NCBI GenBank assembly: GCA_024401945.1
Contig: JAKSKC010000031.1
Location: 1 to 13,344, forward strand
DNA: 13,344 bases
Reading direction: 5' to 3'
Source of the DNA: Bacteroidales bacterium
GTDB lineage: Bacteria > Bacteroidota > Bacteroidia > Bacteroidales > UBA932
This document shows positions 7,502-13,344 of the stretch, one piece after another; within the stretch, counting starts at the first letter, position 1, and every line of letters starts with the position of its first letter. Below the pieces are notes generated by a model. That model saw nothing but the letters and a program-made list of their open reading frames with translations, did no database searches and was not told the origin of the DNA. The translations under genes and the position numbers were made by a program.

Positions 7502-8377
7502 TTACTTTAAACTTCTGGCAAAGTGAGTCGGTTCCTTCCTGACCGGTCCCGGATGCACTGCCGCCGCCGGTTTCTTCCTGACGCAGGCATAGATGATGAG
7601 CACGATGCCCGCCAGGATGAAAGGTATGGAAAGGATCTGGCCCATGTCCAGCACCATAGTCTTTTCGAAATCAACCTGTGGTTCCTTGATGATCTCGATT
7701 ATCATTCTGGCACCGAAACAGCCGAGCAGGAATACTCCAAAAATCATACCCCTGTAGAGCTTTTCGAGTTTTTTTGCATAAATATTCAACAAAACGAGTC
7801 CGAGTATAAGGTAAATTGTGGCCTCGTACAGCTGTGTAGGGTGCTTTGGAAGGGTCTCTCCCCTATAGCCGAAAATAAATCCCCAAGGCAGATTTGTGAC
7901 ATCTCCGTATATCTCGGAATTCATTAGATTTCCGAGGCGGATAAAGCATCCGGCAAAGGCTACAGTGATGCACAATCTATCCATAACCCACAGGAAATCA
8001 ATATCATAGCGCTTCCCATACTTATGTGAGAACCACCACATCGCAAGGATGAGGGCTATGGCTCCCCCGTGGCTTGCCAGTCCGCCCTTCCAAGGCATGA
8101 AGATCTCCAGGAAACCGCTCCAGGACCCGAAGTAGTAATCAGGCTGATAGAAGATGCAATGGCCGAGCCTGGCACCCACGATAGTGGCTATCAGGAGCGT
8201 ATAGAGCAGCGGGTCGAGAATCTTCTCGCTCACCTTCTCGCGGTTGCAGAAATACTTGAACAGGAACCAGCCCAGAATGAATCCGAGCACAAAGAGGATG
8301 GAGTACCAGCGCAGTTCGAAATTCCCGATGTGGAAAATCGCCGGGTTCACATTCCAGTTTACAAAAAGAAAATCCAT
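7502..8377 (-). CDS. lgt: Prolipoprotein diacylglyceryl transferase
   Basis: This 291-residue integral membrane enzyme transfers diacylglycerol from phosphatidylglycerol to the lipobox cysteine of prolipoproteins, the first step of lipoprotein maturation. There are about seven hydrophobic segments. Signature residues are visible: YSILFVLGFILGWF (TM1 region), ARLGHCIFY at 69-77, KGGLASHGG at 97-105 with the essential His103-Gly-Gly, RLGNLMNSEIYG at 147-158 (the Lgt signature, with the conserved Arg147 and Asn153), HPTQLYEA at 179-186 and DMGQILSIPF near 244-253. The C-terminus ends in a short basic tail of about 25 residues, longer than the minimal enzyme but common. The start at 8377 is three bases after the HAD stop and preceded by a weak AATAGG ribosome site. 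It directly precedes an efflux operon whose adaptor is a predicted lipoprotein. Confidence 0.97.
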   Translation of the reverse strand: MDFLFVNWNVNPAIFHIGNFELRWYSILFVLGFILGWFLFKYFCNREKVSEKILDPLLYTLLIATIVGARLGHCIFYQPDYYFGSWSGFLEIFMPWKGGLASHGGAIALILAMWWFSHKYGKRYDIDFLWVMDRLCITVAFAGCFIRLGNLMNSEIYGDVTNLPWGFIFGYRGETLPKHPTQLYEATIYLILGLVLLNIYAKKLEKLYRGMIFGVFLLGCFGARMIIEIIKEPQVDFEKTMVLDMGQILSIPFILAGIVLIIYACVRKKPAAAVHPGPVRKEPTHFARSLK

Positions 8378-8380
8378 AAC

Positions 8381-9211
8381 CTATTGTCTGGCCAGTTTGA
8401 GGAGTCTTCCCAGTTCTCCGATATTCTCGACAATGAGGTCAGGCTGCTGCGGTGCCCTGGCGGCCATTTCCGGGGTCGTCTCCCCCGAAAGGACAAGCAC
8501 GCCGAAGGCCCCTGCATTGCAGGCCATCGCTATGTCGGTATATACTCTGTCCCCCACCATAGCCATCTGGGAAGGCTTCAGGCCGAGTTTGGAAGCAAGG
8601 GACAGCAACATTTCAGGATCAGGTTTTCCCAGAGTCTTGTCCGGTTTGCGCCCGGTCGCCGACTCCAGGCAGGCGCATATGCTGCCGCAATCCACCAGGA
8701 CAGTACGCTCGTTGGTCGGGCAGACCCTGTCCGGATTGGTTGCGAAATAAGGCAGGCCGCGGCTTATCCACCAGGCGGCCCTGCACAGACGCTTGTATTC
8801 GAGTGTCATATCGAACGCCGCAACAATGGCGTCCGGAACATCATCGGGATCATCCGCAGTGGAAATGAATCCGGCAGCCTCGAACTGGGTCACCATGGAC
8901 GGGGTCCCGAGAATAAAGAGTTTGCGTACATCCGGACGGGATGTATGTATATAATCTATGGTCGCCTGCACGGTGGTCAGCATCTGACCGTCATCGACGG
9001 CAACCCCCATCTTTTCCAGTTTCTCGTGATATGCCTTCAGGGACTTTGAAGGATTGTTGGTGAGGAAAGTGTGGGATATCCCCATCTCGTCCAGACCGGC
9101 AAGGAAAGGATTTGTAAAGGGGAAAAGCGTGTTGCTCAGGTAGATGGTCCCGTCCATATCAAGAACCACGTGCCTTATGTCCCTCAGTCTTCCGGCTAGT
9201 TCGCTGTTCAT
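8381..9211 (-). CDS. HAD-IIA family sugar/organic phosphatase (NagD-like)
   Basis: This 276-residue cytoplasmic phosphatase belongs to the haloacid dehalogenase superfamily, subclass IIA. Motif I is DMDGT at 18-22 (nucleophile Asp18, acid/base Asp20). Motif II is LTNNPS at 50-55. The C2 cap includes the family's typical FDMTLEYKRL and PYFATNPD. Motif III is GKPDPEM at 195-201 (Lys196). Motif IV is MVGDRVYTDI at 218-227 (Asp221 and Asp226, magnesium ligands). Relatives dephosphorylate p-nitrophenyl phosphate, nucleotides, 2-phosphoglycolate or glycerol phosphate; the substrate is not readable here. The start overlaps the transporter stop as ATGA, with a good GGAGG site seven bases before it, so both proteins should be made together. 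This suggests, as an inference, that the phosphatase acts on the transporter's cargo or on a product of it. Confidence 0.9.
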   Translation of the reverse strand: MNSELAGRLRDIRHVVLDMDGTIYLSNTLFPFTNPFLAGLDEMGISHTFLTNNPSKSLKAYHEKLEKMGVAVDDGQMLTTVQATIDYIHTSRPDVRKLFILGTPSMVTQFEAAGFISTADDPDDVPDAIVAAFDMTLEYKRLCRAAWWISRGLPYFATNPDRVCPTNERTVLVDCGSICACLESATGRKPDKTLGKPDPEMLLSLASKLGLKPSQMAMVGDRVYTDIAMACNAGAFGVLVLSGETTPEMAARAPQQPDLIVENIGELGRLLKLARQ

Positions 9212-10695
9212 TTCCCGCCCTCCGCGAATTTTGAAGTGAATGCCCTCGACCTTTCGTATCCGTCACGCGGGGCCTTCCACATGCACAGGAAGATTATGGC
9301 TCCGACCACACCGGCACAGATGAACATCGTGAACACGGTGTTCCATCCGAATTTGTCCGCAACTATCCCCACTCCGAGTGATGAAAGTCCGGAACCTACG
9401 TAGCCGAATATGCCGGCAAGCCCGTTGGCGGTGGCAGAAGCCTCCTTTGTGGCCTGGTTTGCCGCACCGATGCCTATCAGGGCCTGAGGACCGTAGATAC
9501 AGAAACCGGCAAGGGCGAGCACCAGCATCGAGACTATAGGATTCAAGCCCGGGCACAGGGCGAACACCCCGAGGAATATGATTGCCCCGACCATTGCAAT
9601 AAAGCACATCCTGTGAGCCTTTCCTTTGAAGATATGGTCTGTCGCCCATCCTGCGAATATGGTTCCCACGATGGCGGTCAGTTCGAATATCGCCACGCTC
9701 CAGGAAGCGGACTTGATATCCATCCCGCGGTCTTCGGTAAGGAATTTCGGACCCCAGTCCAGAACACCCATCCTGAGCACATATACAAAGACGTTGGCAC
9801 AGGCGAACATCCATATCCACTTGTTCCTGAATACCATATGCCTGAGGAAGGCCTTGTGGGCACCTTTCCGGCCCGCTGTCTCCTCCTTTCCCGTGTGGGT
9901 GTCCGCCATCTCGGGAAGCCCTACGCTCTGAGGGTTGTCGTGAAGGCCTATCATTGACAGAACCGCTCCGCAGAGAGCCACACAGGCCGGGATGAAGAAG
10001 CACCAGCGCCAGGCCCCGTAGTGGGAAGCGTATGAAAGCACCCTGGAGGTCTGCTCGGCCTCACTGAGGCCGGCCCATCCCTTGATGCTTTGGGCAAGGT
10101 TAGCGGATATCGAGGCGACTATGCTGCTGTCACCGCTCATATCCGCGCCCATATTGGTCATTATGAGTCCGCACACCACCACAGCGCAGGAAGCCCCTAT
10201 CGAGTGGGAGGTGTTCCAGATACTCATCTTCGTCGCCAGCTCCGAAGGATGTATCCACTGCGGCAGCATCCTTGCGCAAGGAGGATAACCCATACCCTGG
10301 AAATACTGGTTCAGAACAATGGTGACGCCCATTACCAGAACGAGCATGTTCACCACCTGGGGTCCTTCGTGAACTCCGGTGATCAGATAACTGATGTCGA
10401 CCCCGAAACCGAAGCAGAAATTGGAAAGGGCACAGAGCACCAGGCCTATGGCCATGAATGCTCTTGTGCTCACTTTCTCAACTATGAAACCGTTCACGAA
10501 ACGGGAAAATCCATATACGAGTGAAGCTATGAACATAACCACACCGAAACTCGTATTGCTGATGCCGTACTCGGCCGTGAGCCCGGGCATGGCTATGGAG
10601 AAATTCTTGCGTACGAAATAGTAGATGGAATAGACCACCATTGAAACGGCTATGGTCTCCCATTGCCAGAATTTCAAGGATTTTCCTGTTTTCAT
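9208..10695 (-). CDS. Organophosphate:phosphate antiporter (OPA/GlpT-UhpT family MFS transporter)
   Basis: This 495-residue, ~12-helix inner-membrane carrier imports an organic phosphate ester in exchange for inorganic phosphate. GlpT-like signatures are clear: YYFVRKNFSIAMP at 25-37 with Arg29 equivalent to substrate-binding Arg45 of GlpT; QGMGYPPCARMLPQW at 133-147; WNTSHSIG at 160-167 with His164 like GlpT His165; FVYVLRMGVLDWGPKFL at 303-319 with Arg308 like GlpT Arg269; and GPQALIGIGAANQATKEAS at 402-420. It is ~40 residues longer than GlpT, chiefly through an extra-long loop (about 181-227) between predicted TM5 and TM6. The substrate (glycerol-3-phosphate, hexose phosphate or phosphoglycerate) is uncertain. 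pgk lies eight bases upstream and a HAD phosphatase overlaps downstream, which is compatible with a three-carbon phosphate. Confidence 0.9.
   Translation of the reverse strand: MKTGKSLKFWQWETIAVSMVVYSIYYFVRKNFSIAMPGLTAEYGISNTSFGVVMFIASLVYGFSRFVNGFIVEKVSTRAFMAIGLVLCALSNFCFGFGVDISYLITGVHEGPQVVNMLVLVMGVTIVLNQYFQGMGYPPCARMLPQWIHPSELATKMSIWNTSHSIGASCAVVVCGLIMTNMGADMSGDSSIVASISANLAQSIKGWAGLSEAEQTSRVLSYASHYGAWRWCFFIPACVALCGAVLSMIGLHDNPQSVGLPEMADTHTGKEETAGRKGAHKAFLRHMVFRNKWIWMFACANVFVYVLRMGVLDWGPKFLTEDRGMDIKSASWSVAIFELTAIVGTIFAGWATDHIFKGKAHRMCFIAMVGAIIFLGVFALCPGLNPIVSMLVLALAGFCIYGPQALIGIGAANQATKEASATANGLAGIFGYVGSGLSSLGVGIVADKFGWNTVFTMFICAGVVGAIIFLCMWKAPRDGYERSRAFTSKFAEGGK
9219..9223 (-). promoter_or_regulatory. 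Ribosome binding site for the HAD phosphatase
   Basis: The minus-strand GGAGG lies seven bases before the phosphatase ATG at 9211, inside the last codons of the transporter gene (Glu-Gly-Gly-Lys). It supports the ATGA-overlapping start. Confidence 0.6.
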
Positions 10696-10703
10696 AAACC
10701 TGA

Positions 10704-11957
10704 TTATTTACGTATGGCCGCTATACCCGGAAGTTCCTTTCCTTCCAGAGCCTCGAGCATTGCGCCGCCGCCTGTGCTGACGTAGCTGACTTTGTCGACG
10801 AATCCCATCTGGGTAACGGCTGCGACTGAATCTCCGCCACCGACGAGCGAGTAGGCTCCGTTTGCAGTAGCCTCAGCGATGAACTCGGCGATGCTGAGGG
10901 TTCCCTTTGAGAATGCAGGAAGCTCGAAAACTCCTACAGGACCATTCCAGAGAAGGGTCTTGCTGTCGAGAATGACTTTCTTCCATATCTTGAGGGACTC
11001 TTCACCTGAATCCATTCCCTCCCAACCGTCAGGAATGGCGTTGGCAGGGACGATCTTCGTCTCAGCGTCATTTGAGAAATCGTTAGCAACGACGGTCTGC
11101 ACTGAAAGATAGACGTTCACGCCCTTCTCCTTTGCAGTCTTGAGGAGGTCGAGAGCCTCAGGAATGAGGTCATCCTCGTGGATTGAATTACCGATCTGTC
11201 CTCCGTTGGCCTTGATGAAGGTATAGCCCATTCCTCCGCCGATGATGAGGTTGTCCACCTTCTCAAGCATATTCTTGAGAACAGCGAGCTTGCTGCTGAT
11301 CTTGGAACCGCCGATGATTGCGGTGAAAGGATGCTGTGCGTTCTTGAGAACGTTGTCGATGGCCTTGATCTCACCTTCCATCAGATATCCGAACATCTTG
11401 TCCTCAGGGAAGAAATCGGCGATGAGGGCGGTTGAAGCGTGGGCGCGGTGAGCCGTTCCGAAAGCGTCATTGATGTAGCAGTCTGCGTATGAAGCGAGCT
11501 TTGCGACAAAATTCTTCTGGCTTGCCTTCACCTCGGCCTTCGCGGCCTTCTTCTCCTCATCGGAAGCATCTTCCGCGAGTCCGCGCGGTTTGCCTTCCTC
11601 CTCAGCGTAGAAACGGAGGTTCTCGAGAAGGAGAGCCTCGCCCGGCTTGAGGGCTGCAACCTCGGCATCAGCCTTCTGACAATCCTCAGCGAACTTTACG
11701 TCCACACCGAGGCACTCTGATACGTGGGCTACTATATGCTTGAGCGAGTATTTTGCATTCACTCCCTTCGGACGTCCGAGATGGGACATGATTATGAGAC
11801 TGCCGCCTCCGGCAAGCACCTTCTTGAGTGTAGGGATGGCCGCACGGATTCTTGTGTCGTCGGTAATCTCGAAGTTTTCATTCAGCGGAACGTTGAAGTC
11901 TACTCTGACGATGGCTTTCTTTCCTTTGAAATCGTAGTTGTCAATGTACTGTTGCAT
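10704..11957 (-). CDS. pgk: Phosphoglycerate kinase
   Basis: This 417-residue glycolytic enzyme transfers phosphate between 1,3-bisphosphoglycerate and ADP in the cytoplasm. All hallmark segments are present: VRVDFNVP at 17-24, SHLGRPKG at 58-65, LLENLRF at 110-116, [15 protein letters not shown] at 161-175 with substrate-binding Arg171, GGSKISSKL at 216-224, IGGGMGYTF at 239-247, [11 protein letters not shown] at 335-345 and LVGGGDSVA at 371-379 with GGGA near 397-400 for nucleotide binding. It is ~20 residues longer than the usual bacterial enzyme because of a charged Lys/Glu/Ala-rich insertion at about 119-147, between the LRFY strand and the following helix; I believe such insertions are common in Bacteroidetes PGKs. 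It begins 18 bases after the methyltransferase stop. No good sigma-ABfr promoter was seen in that gap. Confidence 0.98.
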   Translation of the reverse strand: MQQYIDNYDFKGKKAIVRVDFNVPLNENFEITDDTRIRAAIPTLKKVLAGGGSLIIMSHLGRPKGVNAKYSLKHIVAHVSECLGVDVKFAEDCQKADAEVAALKPGEALLLENLRFYAEEEGKPRGLAEDASDEEKKAAKAEVKASQKNFVAKLASYADCYINDAFGTAHRAHASTALIADFFPEDKMFGYLMEGEIKAIDNVLKNAQHPFTAIIGGSKISSKLAVLKNMLEKVDNLIIGGGMGYTFIKANGGQIGNSIHEDDLIPEALDLLKTAKEKGVNVYLSVQTVVANDFSNDAETKIVPANAIPDGWEGMDSGEESLKIWKKVILDSKTLLWNGPVGVFELPAFSKGTLSIAEFIAEATANGAYSLVGGGDSVAAVTQMGFVDKVSYVSTGGGAMLEALEGKELPGIAAIRK

Positions 11958-11975
11958 AATGTAAAATATTGATGT

Positions 11976-12881
11976 TTATAGATTTGATACTCTTACGTAA
12001 ATGCTCAGTGGGAGATTCTTCCCGAAACTGTCGGTAAGGGAAAGCTCCCCCGATTCCATATTCGTGCACTGCTTCGCCGGCAGAGCCTGCCTGACAAGAG
12101 TCTCCCCAAGCGCCGCCGAATAACCGTTCGAATAGAGGTTCAGGACCATGAAGGAGCGTTCCGGGTCCAACAGTCCTCCGACGGTTCCGAGAAGGTTGAA
12201 CAGACATTCGTCCAGTTTCCACTTCTCCCCGTCCGGACCGTGGCCGTAGGCCGGAGGGTCCAGGATTATCCCCTGATACCTGTTTCCTCTGCGCAATTCC
12301 CTGGCTGCGAACTTCATCGCATCCTCGACAACCCAGCGGATACCGTTCAGGCCGCTGTTCTCCATGTTCCCGCGCGCCCAGGTGACCACCTGCCTCACCG
12401 AGTCGAGGTGGGTCACATCGGCACCAGCGGCCTTGGCCGCAAGGGAGGCGGCTCCGGTGTAGGCGAACAGGTTGAGCACCTTCGCCCCCGGACCGAGCGC
12501 AAGCGTCCTGCGGTAGATATATTCCCAATTGGGAGCCTGCTCCGGAAAGACGCCGACGTGCTTGAATGAGGTCAGTCCAAGGCGCAGCTTGAAGTCGAGA
12601 CCCTTCTGCAGACCCTTGTAACGGATGAACCACTGGTCATCCATCTGACGGCGGCGTTCCCAGCTTCCGCTGTCCTCCTTCCCCGCCTTGGAGAAGCCTG
12701 CTCCCGGTATGAACCTGGTATGTATCAGCCTGTTCCATTCCGCTTCACTCAGGGACGGAGTCCACAGTGCCTTGGGTTCGGGACGGCAGAGGACATACTG
12801 CCCGAAACGCTCCAGCTTGAAGCCGGAACCGCTGTCGAGCAGCTCGTAATCACGCCAGTTCTTGTCCGGGAACTCAATCAT
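11976..12881 (-). CDS. Class I SAM-dependent methyltransferase, RlmI-like
   Basis: This 301-residue protein has a Rossmann-type methyltransferase fold. Motif I is VLNLFAYTGAASL at 135-147, the SAM-binding loop, followed by an acidic LDS at 159-161 that contacts the ribose. The motif IV region ILDPPAYGHGP at 206-216 is the DPP-Y/F-G-G signature of the RlmI/YccW/RlmK-like family. These are relatives of enzymes that methylate 23S rRNA cytosine or guanine. The ~95 residues before the central domain form a small beta-rich module (FKLERFGQYVLCRPEPKALW, then basic RRRQMDDQWFIRYKG) that may contact RNA, although a classical PUA domain is not obvious. rRNA methylation is thus an inference. The ATG at 12881 overlaps the end of the upstream gene by eight bases, implying coupled translation, and pgk follows by 18 bases. 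Confidence 0.87.
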   Translation of the reverse strand: MIEFPDKNWRDYELLDSGSGFKLERFGQYVLCRPEPKALWTPSLSEAEWNRLIHTRFIPGAGFSKAGKEDSGSWERRRQMDDQWFIRYKGLQKGLDFKLRLGLTSFKHVGVFPEQAPNWEYIYRRTLALGPGAKVLNLFAYTGAASLAAKAAGADVTHLDSVRQVVTWARGNMENSGLNGIRWVVEDAMKFAARELRRGNRYQGIILDPPAYGHGPDGEKWKLDECLFNLLGTVGGLLDPERSFMVLNLYSNGYSAALGETLVRQALPAKQCTNMESGELSLTDSFGKNLPLSIYVRVSNL

Positions 12882-13344
12882 CGTCGATATTCAGCTGCTG
12901 AACAATGCTCAGGAAATGGTCTGACACCTCCCTGGTGTCGTTCTGGTCCACAACCTTCGCCAGTATGTATATGAACTTGACCGCGAATTCATACTCGTCG
13001 GCCCCCGCATTGCGGAAGCAGGAGTAGAAATTGCAGTCGTTCACGAGATTCTTCGCCAGTTCTATCGCCAGATCGCGGGCCTTTTCCTTCTCACCGAGAA
13101 GATAGTAGTCCTGGACTGTCTGGATCACCGCGTAGTCGTTGGAAATCGTTCCCACCGGGATTGCATCGAGAGGATAGTGCTTCATCACCTCCACTGACTT
13201 GTCAAGCATCTCCCCGGCCTTGTCCATCCAGCCTTCCGTCATGAATATCTCGGCGGAGGAAACGAAGAGCGAGCGGATGGAATTGACTCCCAGATTGGTG
13301 TAGATGTTCTGATAGTCGATGTAATAGTCGCCGGCTCCGAGAGC
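12874..13344 (-). CDS. DUF2723 (GT117-like) family protein, C-terminal part, cut by the window edge
   Basis: The reading frame is open to the right edge of the window, so this is the last 156 residues of a longer protein. Its visible start, DYYIDYQNIYTNLG, then IRSLFVSSAEIFMTEGWMDKAGEMLDKSVEVMKHYPLD, and the following helical pairs (YAVIQTVQDYYLLGEKEKARDLAIELAKN, then EFAVKFIYILAKVVDQ) read like the TPR-like C-terminal region of Bacteroidetes DUF2723 proteins. These are large polytopic membrane proteins related to protein O-glycosyltransferases (GT117). The membrane part would lie outside the window, so the assignment rests on resemblance of this helical tail alone. Another TPR-type protein is possible. 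An internal ATG at 13242 should not be taken as the start, because homologous-looking sequence continues upstream. The last eight bases overlap the methyltransferase start. Confidence 0.6.
   Translation of the reverse strand, partial: ALGAGDYYIDYQNIYTNLGVNSIRSLFVSSAEIFMTEGWMDKAGEMLDKSVEVMKHYPLDAIPVGTISNDYAVIQTVQDYYLLGEKEKARDLAIELAKNLVNDCNFYSCFRNAGADEYEFAVKFIYILAKVVDQNDTREVSDHFLSIVQQLNIDDD

Noticed and set aside
8069..9049. A 326-residue open frame on the plus strand, antisense to lgt and the HAD phosphatase
   Set aside because: It spans two strongly supported genes on the opposite strand, has low-complexity, charged composition without recognisable motifs and looks like a codon-bias shadow.
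9263..10003. A 246-residue minus-strand frame inside the OPA transporter gene
   Set aside because: It is Arg/Gly/Pro-rich shadow sequence; the transporter frame has conserved helices and substrate-binding residues throughout.
11958..11975. A/T-rich gap before pgk considered as a promoter
   Set aside because: No TAnnTTTG -7 box with a suitably spaced TTTG is present on the minus strand.
11941..12633. A 230-residue minus-strand frame overlapping the methyltransferase out of frame
   Set aside because: The overlapping frame has the SAM-binding and DPPAY motifs; this one is Arg/Gly/Ser-rich with no family resemblance.
1..13344. Search for a novel defence, mobile or RNA-based system (CRISPR repeats, tRNAs, IS ends, toxin-antitoxin pairs)
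   Set aside because: No direct or inverted repeat array, transposase, integrase, tRNA-like cloverleaf or toxin/antitoxin family was recognised; every sizeable stretch is filled by identifiable genes.

Overview
The window is a compact stretch of what looks like a Bacteroidota (probably Bacteroidales) chromosome of moderate G+C (roughly 50-55% in the parts I counted by hand). The taxonomic call rests on three things: a DUF2723-type protein C-terminus; an RND efflux operon that carries a small PII-like 'PG0541-type' gene, an arrangement known from Bacteroidales; and a PorT-like outer-membrane barrel with a Bacteroidetes-style signal peptide. Genus cannot be fixed from this sequence.

Every gene I can support lies on the minus strand, so transcription runs from the right end to the left. 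From upstream (right) to downstream (left): C-terminal piece of a DUF2723 / GT117-like protein (to 12874); RlmI-like SAM methyltransferase (11976-12881); phosphoglycerate kinase pgk (10704-11957); OPA-family organophosphate transporter (9208-10695); HAD-IIA phosphatase (8381-9211); lgt (7502-8377); TolC-like outer-membrane channel (6153-7481); lipoprotein RND adaptor (5119-6153); RND pump (2013-5114); PII-like accessory protein (1723-2016); thioredoxin (1398-1712); outer-membrane beta-barrel protein (797-1396); LOG-family protein (262-792); and the N-terminus of a polyprenyl synthetase (from 259), whose homology stops near base 98.

Genes are separated by 20 bases or fewer, or overlap (8-, 4-, 4- and 1-base overlaps). 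There is no gene-free stretch over 300 bases, and I found no RNA gene, insertion sequence, CRISPR array or convincing terminator. The layout fits one or a few long transcripts. Three functional blocks stand out: (a) pgk, organophosphate antiporter and HAD phosphatase, which could act on phosphorylated three-carbon compounds; (b) lgt followed by a complete tripartite efflux system whose adaptor is itself a predicted Lgt substrate; (c) a tail of small genes (PII-like, thioredoxin, barrel, LOG, prenyl synthase).

Most of the window is ordinary, well-conserved housekeeping and envelope content. I do not see a clear new defence or mobile system. The parts most worth a second look are the efflux-coupled PII-like protein, the transporter-phosphatase pair (with an unusual large loop in the transporter), and the abrupt loss of homology in the left-most ~97 bases.
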